64,000 nucleotides of DNA, taken from Haloarcula amylovorans. Lineage in GTDB: Archaea; Halobacteriota; Halobacteria; Halobacteriales; Haloarculaceae. The translations under genes and the position numbers were made by a program. Below the pieces are notes generated by a model that did not search any database, was not told where the DNA came from, and saw only the letters and a list, made by a program, of their open reading frames with translations. Shown piece after piece: positions 51,301 to 60,117 of this stretch. The stretch is from NCBI RefSeq assembly GCF_004681185.1, contig NZ_SRIF01000001.1, positions 682,001-746,000 on the forward strand. The letters run 5' to 3'. Within the stretch, counting starts at the first letter, position 1. Each line of letters begins with the position of its first letter.

Positions 51301-53072
51301 TCTGCTTCGACCTCCTGTGTGCTCTCGTCGTCGCCAAGCGTTTCCTTGATCTCCGTTGCCAGTTCGTCGGCCTTGAAGCGGACGCCGTTGTACTTGTTGA
51401 CCCGCTGGACGCGTTCGAGGACATCGTGTTCGATGACGTCGGCGAGTTGCCCCGTCGCGTTACATTCGACGACGATGACGTCCTCGGCCGCCTCGACTTC
51501 CTCGGTCAGGTCCGGACGCGGGAAGATGTACGGCACCGAGATGAAGCGGATGTCGTAGCCCTCCTCTTCGAGGAAGGAGAGTCCCTCGCGCATCGCGCCC
51601 TCGTTCGACCCCCACGAGATGACTAGCGTGTCGGCGTCGGCGTTGCCGTACTCGCGGTAGTCGAAGTTCTCTTGCTCGCGGGCGGTTTCGACTTTCCGCT
51701 GGCGCTTGTCGACCTGCTCGATACGGACGTCGGTGTCTTCGGTCCGGCGGCCGAGTTCGTCGTGTTCCAGCCCGGTCGTCATGTGCGCGCCGTCGGCGGT
51801 GCCGGGGAACGCTCGCGGCGAGATACCGTCGGCGGCCGCGAAGTGCGCTTGGAACCGGCCCTGCTCGTCTAGGTACGCGTCGATGTCCTCCTCGTCGACG
51901 ACGTTGCCGCGGTCGACCTCTACTTCGTCCATGTCGAACGTCTCCGGAGAGAACGTCTGTTCGGTGACCGCGAGCGCGAGGTCCGAGACCAGGAACACCG
52001 GTGTCTGGTACTTCTCGGCTAAGTTGAACGCCTCGACGGTCTTCCAGAAGCACTCCGAAATCGTGGTCGGCGCGACGACGAAGCGCGGAATCTCGCCGTG
52101 GCCGCCGTACAGCGTCATGTTGAGGTCGCCCTGTTCCTGTTTGGTCGGCATCCCCGTCGAGGGACCCGAACGCATCACGTCACAGATGACCAGCGGCGTC
52201 TCGCTGGTCGCCACCAGCCCGAACGTCTCGGTCATCAGGTCGATACCCGGACCCGACGTGGCGGTCATCGACCGAGCGCCCGCGCGGGCCGCGCCCAGCG
52301 CCATGTTGATCGCCGAGAGTTCGTCCTCCGCTTGGACGACTTTCCCGCCGAACTGGTCGATGCGGCCGGTCAAGTACTCCATCACGTCTGTGGCGGGTGT
52401 GATGGGGTAGCCGGCGTAGAACCGACAGCCGGCGGCGATCGCGCCCATGCCGATGGCCTCGTCGCCGTTGAGGAGGACGTAGTCCTCGTCGGTCGTCTCG
52501 ACGTCGTAGCCGAAGTCGTGGTCGTACTCCTCTTGGACGTACTCCTGGCCCATCCGGGCGGCTTCCTTGTTGTTCTCGACGATGGCCTCGCCCTTGTCGC
52601 CGAAGCGCTTCTGGAGGCTCTCGTCTAAGTTCTCGATGGGGAAGTTGGTCACTTCACACGCCGCGCCGAGCGCGACGACGTTGAGCATGATGGCTCCCCC
52701 GGCGTCCTCGGCGAGTCGTTTCAGGGGGACTTCCAGGGCGATGGCGTCGCCGGGCACCTCGACGTCCTGCATCGTCGAGCGCTCGCCGTCGTAGATGACG
52801 ACCGAGTCGTCGTGGAGTTCGTCCTCGTTCTCGTGGATGGTGCGCTCGGTCAGCGCGATGAGGATGTCCAGCCGGTCGACGACGCTCTCGACGCGGTCGA
52901 CCGACGTTCGAACTTTGTAGGCGGTGTAACCGCCACGGATTCTGGAGGCAAAGTCTTTGGAGGTGAAAACGTGCCGACCCGCCCGGGAGAGCGCCTGCGC
53001 GAAGATCTTCCCGGTAGAGTCGATGCCATCGCCGGCTTCCCCACCGATGGCCCAATTGAGGTCCTCTGGCAT
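51297..53072 (-). CDS. korA: 2-oxoacid:ferredoxin oxidoreductase, alpha (gamma-alpha fusion) subunit
   Basis: A 591-aa fusion. ATG 53072 (MPEDLNWAIGGEAGDGIDST) is chosen since the frame upstream to 53159 has no family match. Residues 1 to about 190 are the gamma domain (GKIFAQALSRAGRHVFTSKD, RIRGGYTAYKV), and the alpha domain begins near 210 (CRFYAGYPITPATDVMEYLT), followed by MTATSGPGIDLMTETFGLVA. The layout matches haloarchaeal PorA/KorA. First gene of a two-gene operon; AT-rich bidirectional promoter at 53140-53155. Confidence 0.93.
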   Translation of the reverse strand: MPEDLNWAIGGEAGDGIDSTGKIFAQALSRAGRHVFTSKDFASRIRGGYTAYKVRTSVDRVESVVDRLDILIALTERTIHENEDELHDDSVVIYDGERSTMQDVEVPGDAIALEVPLKRLAEDAGGAIMLNVVALGAACEVTNFPIENLDESLQKRFGDKGEAIVENNKEAARMGQEYVQEEYDHDFGYDVETTDEDYVLLNGDEAIGMGAIAAGCRFYAGYPITPATDVMEYLTGRIDQFGGKVVQAEDELSAINMALGAARAGARSMTATSGPGIDLMTETFGLVATSETPLVICDVMRSGPSTGMPTKQEQGDLNMTLYGGHGEIPRFVVAPTTISECFWKTVEAFNLAEKYQTPVFLVSDLALAVTEQTFSPETFDMDEVEVDRGNVVDEEDIDAYLDEQGRFQAHFAAADGISPRAFPGTADGAHMTTGLEHDELGRRTEDTDVRIEQVDKRQRKVETAREQENFDYREYGNADADTLVISWGSNEGAMREGLSFLEEEGYDIRFISVPYIFPRPDLTEEVEAAEDVIVVECNATGQLADVIEHDVLERVQRVNKYNGVRFKADELATEIKETLGDDESTQEVEAE

Positions 53073-53213
53073 ACTATCGCAGAGGTAGCAAGTGGGGGAA
53101 GAAAAGGCTTCTGTGTGCGCCCGCGCGCGGGATACTCGGAATTGAATAAATATGTCCACCAGGCGGGAGAATCAATCGAAATTCCCTTGGCGGCGCCAGC
53201 CGACGTGGTCAAT

Positions 53214-53849
53214 ATGGACGAACGTTCACTTTCTGTCGTCGCCGTCCGGTCGGTGGGTCCAGACTCCGTCGCCATCGACATCGAGACGCCCGCCGAGTTC
53301 GACGCCCAACCGGGTCAGTTCGTCAAGCTCACGCTCTCAGTCGACGGCGAGGACGAGTCGCGCTTCTACACGATCTCCTCGCCCGACGTGGCCGACGAGT
53401 TCGAGATCACCATTGGTATCGACCCCGACGGCGACGTCGCGCCCCACCTCGCCGACCTCGAAGCCGGAGACGAAGTCCGCGTCTCCGGCCCCTTTGGATC
53501 GGACTACTACGAGGGCGAATCGCGCGCGGTCCTCCTGGCCGGCGGCCCGGGCATCGGTCCCGCCATCGGCATCGCCGAGCGCGCGCTTCAGGACGGAAAC
53601 GATGCCGCCCTCGTCTATCAGGACGACGACCCCATCCACGAGGAGCGACTGGACGCCCTCGAAGCGGACGGTGTGTCCGTCACTGTACTCTCCGACGAGG
53701 CCGACCTGGCCGACGCCGTCGCCGAGGCCACCGACGACGGCGGTCAGGTGTTCGTCTACGGCTTCGCGGACTTCTTAGACGAGGCGATGGCCGCACTGGA
53801 AGCTGCCGGTGTCGACAGCGACGAGGCGAAAGTCGAGAACTTCGGCTGA
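53214..53849 (+). CDS. FAD-binding ferredoxin-NADP+ reductase-like protein
   Basis: A 211-aa flavodoxin reductase. ATG 53214 (MDERSLSVVAVRSVG) is used; the open frame upstream overlaps korA. FAD motif: SRFYTISSPD (RxYS-like RFYT) and VAPHLADLEAG; NAD(P) motif: VLLAGGPGIGPAIGIAERAL. It lacks an Fe-S domain. Divergent from korAB, it could move electrons between reduced ferredoxin and NAD(P)H; that pairing is inference. Confidence 0.85.
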   Translation: MDERSLSVVAVRSVGPDSVAIDIETPAEFDAQPGQFVKLTLSVDGEDESRFYTISSPDVADEFEITIGIDPDGDVAPHLADLEAGDEVRVSGPFGSDYYEGESRAVLLAGGPGIGPAIGIAERALQDGNDAALVYQDDDPIHEERLDALEADGVSVTVLSDEADLADAVAEATDDGGQVFVYGFADFLDEAMAALEAAGVDSDEAKVENFG

Positions 53850-54191
53850 CCACCTTTTTCCCGGTCGGGTTTCCTCGCGCCTTCGGCGCTGCGGGAACCC
53901 TCCTGGCAAAAACGTGGGCGAAAAAGGCCGAACTCGCGGCGACGCCGCGAGTTCGGTGCAGTATCAGTTTCCGCGACCGCACCACAGACCTCCGCGGCAG
54001 CGCCAAGTGGATGCACTCGGCTATTCGGCGACGCACTGCGCTTCGGTCACGTTCTCGAACTCGAAGCGAGCACCGCCGTCTCGCTTTCGAAGGCGGTTCC
54101 AGTTCTCTGTACCTCGCTCAGACGGGACACCGCTTCGCCGGCGACTCTTGCAGGCAGGCCGCTTTTTCGGTCCCGTATCGAAGCTCCGGTC
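53850..54191. other. Gene-free segment with two hairpins
   Basis: No gene is supported in 342 bases. A perfect 13-bp stem with 3-base loop, CCGAACTCGCGGC/GCCGCGAGTTCGG, spans 53928-53956. An imperfect hairpin GGGTTTCCTCGCGCC...GGCGCTGCGGGAACCC lies at about 53868-53901. A CTTTTT run after the upstream stop suggests terminator activity. Confidence 0.5.
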
Positions 54192-54692
54192 ATGACCACA
54201 CACGTTACCACGGATCAGGTTCGGTGGTGGCTCGACGATACTGCCATCCAGAGCGTGACGGCCGAGGACGAGGAGGAGACGGAGTTCAACCTCCAAGTGA
54301 CGCTCTCCCGGCTCCCCATCCATCTGATAAAAGAACACGAACAGGGGCCGATCAGAGTGGTCGGGCGCAGTGCGTTCGACACCGAACGGTCCAGAGGGCT
54401 CTTAGCGGACGACGAGGCTCGGGGACAACTGCTCGACCGAATCGGCCCGATACTCGCGACGACACCGGGATTTTACACGTTCCTCGACGAGAACGACGAT
54501 GCCTGTGAGTTCCGAGACGCCGATAGGATACAGATGGAGCATCGACTCTACCCCGAAGAGACGACACAGCAGGCGCTGATGGACAGCGTGATGGCGATCG
54601 CCTCGGGGATGCGGTACATCCAGAACGTCGTCTCCGCCACGCGGCCGGACCCGCCGGACGAGGAGCGAGGTAGCGATGGGACGGCGGAGTAG
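54192..54692 (+). CDS. Haloarchaeal hypothetical protein (possibly DUF2299-like)
   Basis: A 166-aa soluble protein. MTTHVTTDQVRWWLDDTAIQ at the start, then LQVTLSRLPIHLIKEHEQGP and an all-helical second half (PEETTQQALMDSVMAIASG). The pattern suggests an alpha/beta dimer. I recall DUF2299 only by the HLIK-type motif, so the family is unsure. No catalytic motif. Isolated between the hairpin region and a convergent gene. Confidence 0.55.
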   Translation: MTTHVTTDQVRWWLDDTAIQSVTAEDEEETEFNLQVTLSRLPIHLIKEHEQGPIRVVGRSAFDTERSRGLLADDEARGQLLDRIGPILATTPGFYTFLDENDDACEFRDADRIQMEHRLYPEETTQQALMDSVMAIASGMRYIQNVVSATRPDPPDEERGSDGTAE

Positions 54693-54815
54693 CCATCGTA
54701 CGGCCAGAGGCGGTGTCGCCTGTTCCTCGTGAAAATTCTCAGAGAGAGGCACGCTCCCACAAAGACGTGTGCTGAGAGAGGAGGTCAGGTACGGCAATGG
54801 AGAATCCGCGGCTCC

Positions 54816-55241
54816 TCACTCGACCGCTAGTCCCAGCCGGTCACACACGTCTGTAAGGACGGAGATGACTGCTTCAGTCTCGGTCGATTCCGAACCCAAA
54901 TCCCAGCTCAGCGGACCCAGTCCAGTTGCGCCACCGCCGGCGATGATAGTCACAGACGCCCGCTCCGCGGCTTCTCGCTCGATAATAATCGTCGTCTGTA
55001 GGTCCGAGTTCGTCCGGAGATAGTACCGCTCGGCCACGATAACTTCGAATCCATCGCCCTCGTACCTCTGTATAGCTGTGTCGTCGTCCTGACTCGAACC
55101 GCCGTACAGCGATCCTCCCAGCTGCATCGTTTCCCCGTTCTGTCCCTCGTCGGTTCGGCGCAGTTCGTCGTACAGCGACGCCGATAGCTGCTCCACCGAC
55201 TCCCCCCGTACTGTGACTGTCTGTTGGTTCACTTCTAGCAT
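54816..55241 (-). CDS. Hypothetical cytosolic protein
   Basis: A 141-aa protein, acidic, with a beta-alpha pattern: MLEVNQQTVTVRGESVEQLS, then FEVIVAERYYLRTNSDLQTT and a Gly-rich strand-turn (VTIIAGGGATGLGPLSWDLG). A domain of this size might bind a small ligand. Not recognised. It is convergent with the 54192 gene. Confidence 0.6.
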   Translation of the reverse strand: MLEVNQQTVTVRGESVEQLSASLYDELRRTDEGQNGETMQLGGSLYGGSSQDDDTAIQRYEGDGFEVIVAERYYLRTNSDLQTTIIIEREAAERASVTIIAGGGATGLGPLSWDLGSESTETEAVISVLTDVCDRLGLAVE

Positions 55242-55448
55242 TGTCCTATTCGTGATGTGTGTAAAGTGTGGCTCTCACTCTCCTGTGGTTACTTCGGACG
55301 GCCGATTTGTGAAAACGCTCTGCTGACCGACCGTGGATGAATGTCTACGGGACAGTGAGCTGCAACGGAGCGATCGGTCTCATCCAATAGACCAGCGTCG
55401 AGACGCCCCGAACGACACCCATTTATCCGCCATTCGGCAAGGAGCGGT

Positions 55449-56636
55449 ATGCACCCGCCCGACGCCGACGTCGTCCTCGTTCGCCACGGCGAGGTGGGCG
55501 TCAAGAGCGAGCAGGTCCGCCGGAAGATGGAGACCAGACTGGCGGAGAACTTGGGGGCGATGCTCGACGCTCGCGGCCTCGACGGGACCGTCGAACAACG
55601 GCGAAATCGACTGTTTGTCCACACCGACGATCCTGAGCGTGTCACCAGCGCGGCAACGGACACCTTTGGCGTCGTCTCGGCGTCGCCAGCCGTGGTCGTG
55701 GATCCGACGCTCGATGCCATCGAAGACGCGCTGTCGGCGGCCACCGAAGCCCACTACGACGGCGGTTCCTTCGCTGTCGACGCACGGCGGGCCGGTCCAG
55801 CGGACGCCCACCCCTTCGCCAGTACGGACATCGAATCGGACGGCGGCGCGGCGGTGTGGGCGGCCATCGAATCGCTGGGTCACGAGCCGACGGTAGACTT
55901 AGAGGACCCGGAGTTTCGCCTGTTCGTCGAGTGTCGCGCCGAGGAAGCGTACGTCTTCGGAGAGAAGCGGGTAGGGCCCGGTGGGATGCCACTCGGCACC
56001 CAACGGCCCGTCGTCGCGCTGATAAGTGGCGGCATCGACTCACCAGTCGCCGCGTGGAAACTGATGCGACGGGGTTGTCCGGTGGTTCCGGTGTACGTGG
56101 CTTTAGGCGACTACGGCGGTCCGGACCACCGAGCGCGGGCGATGGCGACTATCGAGACGCTCGCCACGTACGCCCCCACGGAGCCGATGGACGCCCACGT
56201 CGTCGACGCCGGGTCGGTAATCGCAGCGCTGGCTGCGGAGATGGGCGACCGTCGGATGCTCTCGCTGCGGCGGTTCATGCTCGCCGTCGCCGAAGCGGTC
56301 GCCGAGGACGAGGGGTGCGTCGGTGTCGTTACGGGTGAGGCCATCGGCCAGAAATCGAGCCAGACCGCAGCGAACCTTGCAGTCACGGACGCCGTCGCGA
56401 CGCTGCCGGTCCACCGGCCGAACCTCACGCTCGACAAGACGGAGATAACGGACCTCGCGCGGGATATCGGCACGTTCGAGGACTCGACCATCGACGCCGG
56501 GTGTAACCGCGTCGCGCCCGAACTTCCGGAGACCAACGCGTCGCTGTCGGCGCTCCGGGCGGCCGAACCCGACGATCTGTTCGACCGTGCTCGCGACTGT
56601 GCCAGCGAGCGTGAAGTCGTCGTTATCGAAAGCTAA
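55449..56636 (+). CDS. thiI: tRNA 4-thiouridine synthase ThiI
   Basis: A 395-aa THUMP/PP-loop enzyme that makes s4U8 in tRNA. An N-terminal ferredoxin-like/THUMP region (residues about 1-165) precedes the PP-loop VALISGGIDSPVAAWKLMRR (about 190-210) and C-terminal INDAGCNRVA-like end (DSTIDAGCNRVAPELP). GEAIGQKSSQTAANL is typical. The rhodanese domain of the E. coli protein is absent, as usual for archaea, so another sulfur donor is needed. It starts after a CATTTATCC promoter-like element. Confidence 0.95.
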   Translation: MHPPDADVVLVRHGEVGVKSEQVRRKMETRLAENLGAMLDARGLDGTVEQRRNRLFVHTDDPERVTSAATDTFGVVSASPAVVVDPTLDAIEDALSAATEAHYDGGSFAVDARRAGPADAHPFASTDIESDGGAAVWAAIESLGHEPTVDLEDPEFRLFVECRAEEAYVFGEKRVGPGGMPLGTQRPVVALISGGIDSPVAAWKLMRRGCPVVPVYVALGDYGGPDHRARAMATIETLATYAPTEPMDAHVVDAGSVIAALAAEMGDRRMLSLRRFMLAVAEAVAEDEGCVGVVTGEAIGQKSSQTAANLAVTDAVATLPVHRPNLTLDKTEITDLARDIGTFEDSTIDAGCNRVAPELPETNASLSALRAAEPDDLFDRARDCASEREVVVIES

Positions 56637-56663
56637 ATCTCCGGGGCGGGCCACCGACGACCC

Positions 56664-57197
56664 ATGACGCAGGTTTGTCTCGTCGGGAGCGAGGACGTGA
56701 ACCTCCAGTACGAACTGCTCTCACGCGAGACCGCGCGGAACGCGCTGGCGACGTACGACCTGCGGGAACCATTCGAGAACGCGCTGCGACTGGAGACGGT
56801 GAGTCTCGGAGCGGCCGTCGCCCTGCTCAACGACCTGAACTGGTATCTCGTCCGTTTCGTCGACGCCGCGTTCGTCCGCGAGCCCTCCATCAGCGAGACC
56901 GAGTGGCTCTCGCGGGAGCTGGCGGCAGCGGTCCGAGACGACGAGATTGCCCCCAGCGAGACGGGTCGGTTCCTCAAGGTGTACGGCGTCGTCGAAGCGG
57001 AGACAGACGAAGACGCCACCGAGAGTGCGGCTGGTGGGGACGACGAGGAGGCGACACCGCCAGCACAGGAACGGCCGCCGCGGCTGGTTGAGCCGATGTT
57101 GCTCACCCGCACTGGCGACGTGATTCCGGAGTACGACCTGCAAGAAGTCGACGAGACGCTGGTCGTCCGTGTTACAGAGACCGAGTTCGGCGCGTAG
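56664..57197 (+). CDS. DUF5804 family protein
   Basis: A 177-aa haloarchaeal protein. MTQVCLVGSEDVNLQYELLS starts a helical/beta domain, with FENALRLETVSLGAAVALLN and WYLVRFVDAAFVREPSIS in the middle. Near residues 115-135 is an acidic low-complexity insert (EAETDEDATESAAGGDDEEA), then LVEPMLLTRTGDVIPEYDLQ. It follows thiI in the same direction by 27 bases and is likely co-transcribed. The function is unknown. Confidence 0.7.
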   Translation: MTQVCLVGSEDVNLQYELLSRETARNALATYDLREPFENALRLETVSLGAAVALLNDLNWYLVRFVDAAFVREPSISETEWLSRELAAAVRDDEIAPSETGRFLKVYGVVEAETDEDATESAAGGDDEEATPPAQERPPRLVEPMLLTRTGDVIPEYDLQEVDETLVVRVTETEFGA

Positions 57198-57253
57198 AAT
57201 CCGCGAAAGGCATGGGGAGTGCCCCCATTGTCAGAGGCACGGTCTTGCGACCA

Positions 57254-57333
57254 AGTGGACACTCCAGTGGACACTCACCACCGGGCAGTGGTAAGCCCAC
57301 AGCTACACTGAGTGTTCTAATTCAATATATACC
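57254..57333 (+). promoter_or_regulatory. Repeat-rich promoter of the wHTH regulator
   Basis: AGTGGACACT occurs twice (57254-57263 and 57266-57275). A perfect palindrome ACACTGAGTGT (57305-57315) sits just upstream of AATATATACC (57324-57333), a strong TATA box. Repeat halves share ACACT/AGTGT, so one regulator could bind all three. Confidence 0.5.
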
Positions 57334-57427
57334 AACCTTCCGTGAAAATTCCCGGAGCGTGAACGTCCGGCTCCAGTGTGCCGATTCTAGAATGAACCCT
57401 TTTCAATGTTCAGACATATCATCTGCT

Positions 57428-58189
57428 ATGGTCTCAGTTCCGGACACTGCCGACGTGGTTGCGAAGCGACGTGACGTTCTCGCTGCACTCTCGACGCCGC
57501 TTTCGAAACCGGAACTCGTCGAGGAACTCGACACTTCGCGCTCGACGGTGGACCGTGCAATCGACTCGCTTATCGAGCATTCGTTCGTCGAACGCACGGG
57601 TAGCCGATACGTGGCGACGTTCGCGGGCAGCGAGGCGCTGGCCGCCTACGAACAGTTCCTCTCTCGTCTCGATGCGCTCTCCCGCGCACAGCCGGTGCTC
57701 GCGGAGCTGCCGGCAGATGTCGAGGTGGACCCCGAGATACTCGACGACGCGGAAGTCGTCGAGTCGTCGATGGCGGCACCGCAAGCGCCCCTCCGAGCGG
57801 CGACCGAGCTCGGTGACGGGGCGACGACGCTCTACGGGACCGGTCCGGCGGTCCTCCCGCACTACATCGAGGAGATCGGCGAACTCGTCGAAGACGGTGA
57901 CGAGACGGAGCTAGTGTTGACCGAGGAGGCGGTAGCTGCTTTCTCCGCCGAGTACTCCGACGCCTTCGAGCAGTTCGCTGGTGCCGACAACCTCGACATT
58001 CACGTCACAGACCGAGAGATTCCCTACATCGTCTGGATCGCAGAGAAGCCCGACGAGACCGTGAGCGGCCTCATCGTCCACACCGACGACGGCGTCCGCG
58101 GCGTCGTCAACAACGACACTGCCGCCATGAACGAGTGGGCGAAGGCCCGCTACGAGGCATTCAAGGACGACGCGCGACCGCTTGAGTAA
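57428..58189 (+). CDS. Winged-helix transcriptional regulator (FilR1/DUF1724-like C-terminal domain)
   Basis: A 253-aa protein. ATG 57428 (MVSVPDTADVVAKRRDVLAA) starts the wHTH: LSKPELVEELDTSRSTVDRA is the recognition helix and RTGSRYVATFAGSEALAAY the wing. The C-terminal domain (residues about 130-245) includes IVWIAEKPDETVSGLIVHTD, with RGVVNNDTAAMNEWAKARYE at the end, typical of the methanogenesis regulator/FilR1-like domain of haloarchaeal HTH proteins. Likely a metabolic regulator with upstream operator repeats. Confidence 0.8.
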   Translation: MVSVPDTADVVAKRRDVLAALSTPLSKPELVEELDTSRSTVDRAIDSLIEHSFVERTGSRYVATFAGSEALAAYEQFLSRLDALSRAQPVLAELPADVEVDPEILDDAEVVESSMAAPQAPLRAATELGDGATTLYGTGPAVLPHYIEEIGELVEDGDETELVLTEEAVAAFSAEYSDAFEQFAGADNLDIHVTDREIPYIVWIAEKPDETVSGLIVHTDDGVRGVVNNDTAAMNEWAKARYEAFKDDARPLE

Positions 58190-58201
58190 CTGGATCGGCC
58201 G

Positions 58202-59125
58202 TCAGTCGAAGATGCCGGTGGACATGTAGCGCTCGCCGCTGTCCCAGTAGACGGTGACGACCAGCGGATTCTCGACATCGGCGTCCAACAGTTCCTCGGC
58301 TTTCTCACGCGCGGCGAGGTTCGACGCGCCAGAGGACTGCCCGACGAGGATGCCTTCCTCGCGGGCGAGACGTCGGCATTCGTCTTCGGCGTCGTCGAGC
58401 GTGACCGTCGTCACGTCGTCCAGTAGGTCCACGTCGAGGTTGTCGCTGACGAATCCCGGTCCCATCCCTTGGAAGCTATCCTCGCCGGTCCCGGGCTCCA
58501 TCCCGGAGAGGACGGCGTTGTTCGCGGGTTCGACCGCGACGATGTCGACATCGGGAAACTCCTCTCGGAGACGACGGCCGGTGCCCGTAATCGTTCCGCC
58601 GGTGCCGACGCCGGCGACGAGGGCGTCGACGGTGCGGTCGCCGACCTGTTCGAGAATTTCAGGACCGGTCGTCTCGTAGTGGGCTTGCGGGTTCGCCGAG
58701 TTTTCGAACTGCCGCAACTGGACGTAGCCGCTCTCGTCGGTGAGTTCGTCGGCTCGCTCCTTCGCGGCGGAGATGTCGCCGTCGACCAGCTCGATGTCGG
58801 CTCCGTAGGCCCGCATTATCTCGCGGCGCTCCGGGGACTTCGAGGAGGGCATCACGAGGACGACGTCGTATCCCTTCGCCGCGCCGACCATCGCCATCCC
58901 GATACCGGTGTTCCCACTGGTCGGTTCGACCAGTGTGTCGCCGGATTCGAGGTCGCCGTCTCGCTCGGCGCGCTCTATCATGAACGTCGCCGGGCGGTCC
59001 TTCGCGGACCCGCCTGGATTGAACGACTCGACTTTCGCCGCGACCGTCGCGCCCTCGGGCGCGGTGACCGACACCAGCGGCGACCCGATCGCGCCGAGAA
59101 TGGAGTCGTGCAGAGATTCGTGCAT
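58202..59125 (-). CDS. cysK: Cysteine synthase-type PLP enzyme
   Basis: A 307-aa cysteine synthase/OAS sulfhydrylase-type enzyme. The PLP lysine is Lys42 in FNPGGSAKDRPATFM; the substrate loop is EPTSGNTGIGMAMVGAAKGY and the phosphate loop is AGVGTGGTITGTGRRLREE. QSSGASNLAAR is in the C-terminal half. It makes cysteine from O-acetylserine (or O-phosphoserine) and sulfide; the substrate choice is not resolved. Convergent with the upstream wHTH gene. Confidence 0.9.
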   Translation of the reverse strand: MHESLHDSILGAIGSPLVSVTAPEGATVAAKVESFNPGGSAKDRPATFMIERAERDGDLESGDTLVEPTSGNTGIGMAMVGAAKGYDVVLVMPSSKSPERREIMRAYGADIELVDGDISAAKERADELTDESGYVQLRQFENSANPQAHYETTGPEILEQVGDRTVDALVAGVGTGGTITGTGRRLREEFPDVDIVAVEPANNAVLSGMEPGTGEDSFQGMGPGFVSDNLDVDLLDDVTTVTLDDAEDECRRLAREEGILVGQSSGASNLAAREKAEELLDADVENPLVVTVYWDSGERYMSTGIFD

Positions 59126-59233
59126 TGACGCGGGCTACGCCGTCCCCGGTTAAACCCCTAGTGGAGCCACGAATCCTCGCTGGGAGTTGGGGGTCCCGGC
59201 AGGCTTTTCCGCTGGCTGTGCCACCACACGGAT

Positions 59234-59701
59234 ATGAGCGCGAGCGTCAGCGAGACCTACGTCGCGGCCGTGCAGCACGGTCTGGCCGACCTCTCGGGCG
59301 ACGAGACGCTGGTCGGCGTCGTCCGCGAGCCCACGGGCTGGTTCCACGCGGCGGTCGACGAGAACGTCCCCGAACTCGGCCCGCCGAGCGACCTCCTCAC
59401 CGAGACGAAACAGCGAACTGAGGACTTGAAGATGCAAGGCCTCTGCGAGGAAGGCGCGCACAACGCGGCGTGGGACGAGACGGATTTCGCCGACCGATAT
59501 CGGCGGCATCTCGACGAGAGCGAGAGTGCACAACGAGCGCTCGATTCCCTCACTGAGCGGGTCCTTGATGACGAATCTATCGTTCTCGTGTGCTTCGAAG
59601 GAAACGACAAACGCTGTCATCGCACCATCCTCCGCGACCGACTACGTTCTCGTCTCGGCGAAGTTCGGAAGTCGGGAGATTCAAGCCACTCGCCGCCGTA
59701 A
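59234..59701 (+). CDS. DUF488-like protein
   Basis: A 155-aa protein. C-terminal SIVLVCFEGNDKRCHRTILR resembles the DUF488 motif (CxExxxxxCHR). The N-terminal part is shorter than the typical GxRPxS-containing DUF488 proteins: TLVGVVREPTGWFHA takes the place. It may be a rhodanese-like or redox-related domain. Spaced 9 bases ahead of the thioredoxin gene, so probably one operon. Confidence 0.65.
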   Translation: MSASVSETYVAAVQHGLADLSGDETLVGVVREPTGWFHAAVDENVPELGPPSDLLTETKQRTEDLKMQGLCEEGAHNAAWDETDFADRYRRHLDESESAQRALDSLTERVLDDESIVLVCFEGNDKRCHRTILRDRLRSRLGEVRKSGDSSHSPP

Positions 59702-59710
59702 TTCTGTGAC

Positions 59711-60115
59711 ATGAGCGAGAGCGGGACACTCGAAACCCTCGAACCGAACCCGGTGTGGGTCGAAGACGCCTACGACGACACCGTAGACGCCCTTCGAAAG
59801 CAGAAGGACGAACTGGAGTACCACGTTTGGGGGGGCGACTGGTGTAAGGACTGTCGAGCACAGCTCCCGGACTTCGGCGCGGCGCTAAAGGCCGCCGACG
59901 TGCCCGAGGACCGAATTCATCACTACCCCGTCGAGAAGCGCGACGACGGGTCGAAGACCGGGCCGAAAGTCGAGGAGTACGGCATCGAGTTGATACCGAC
60001 CGTCATCGTCGAACGCGACGGCGGGGAGGTTGCCCGCTTCGTCGAGGAGGAACCGGTCCCCATCGCGGTCTACCTCGCGGACCAACTCGAAGAGACCGAA
60101 GAGATAGAAGAGTAG
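59711..60115 (+). CDS. Thioredoxin family protein
   Basis: A 134-aa thioredoxin fold. The redox site is GGDWCKDCRAQLPDFG (WCKDC), and the cis-Pro is in EYGIELIPTVIVERDGGEV. There is no signal peptide, so it is cytosolic. The acidic C terminus ends ETEEIEE. A DUF488-like protein is upstream; a YyaL-type thioredoxin domain protein is convergent, an apparent redox neighbourhood. Confidence 0.85.
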   Translation: MSESGTLETLEPNPVWVEDAYDDTVDALRKQKDELEYHVWGGDWCKDCRAQLPDFGAALKAADVPEDRIHHYPVEKRDDGSKTGPKVEEYGIELIPTVIVERDGGEVARFVEEEPVPIAVYLADQLEETEEIEE

Positions 60116-60117
60116 TT

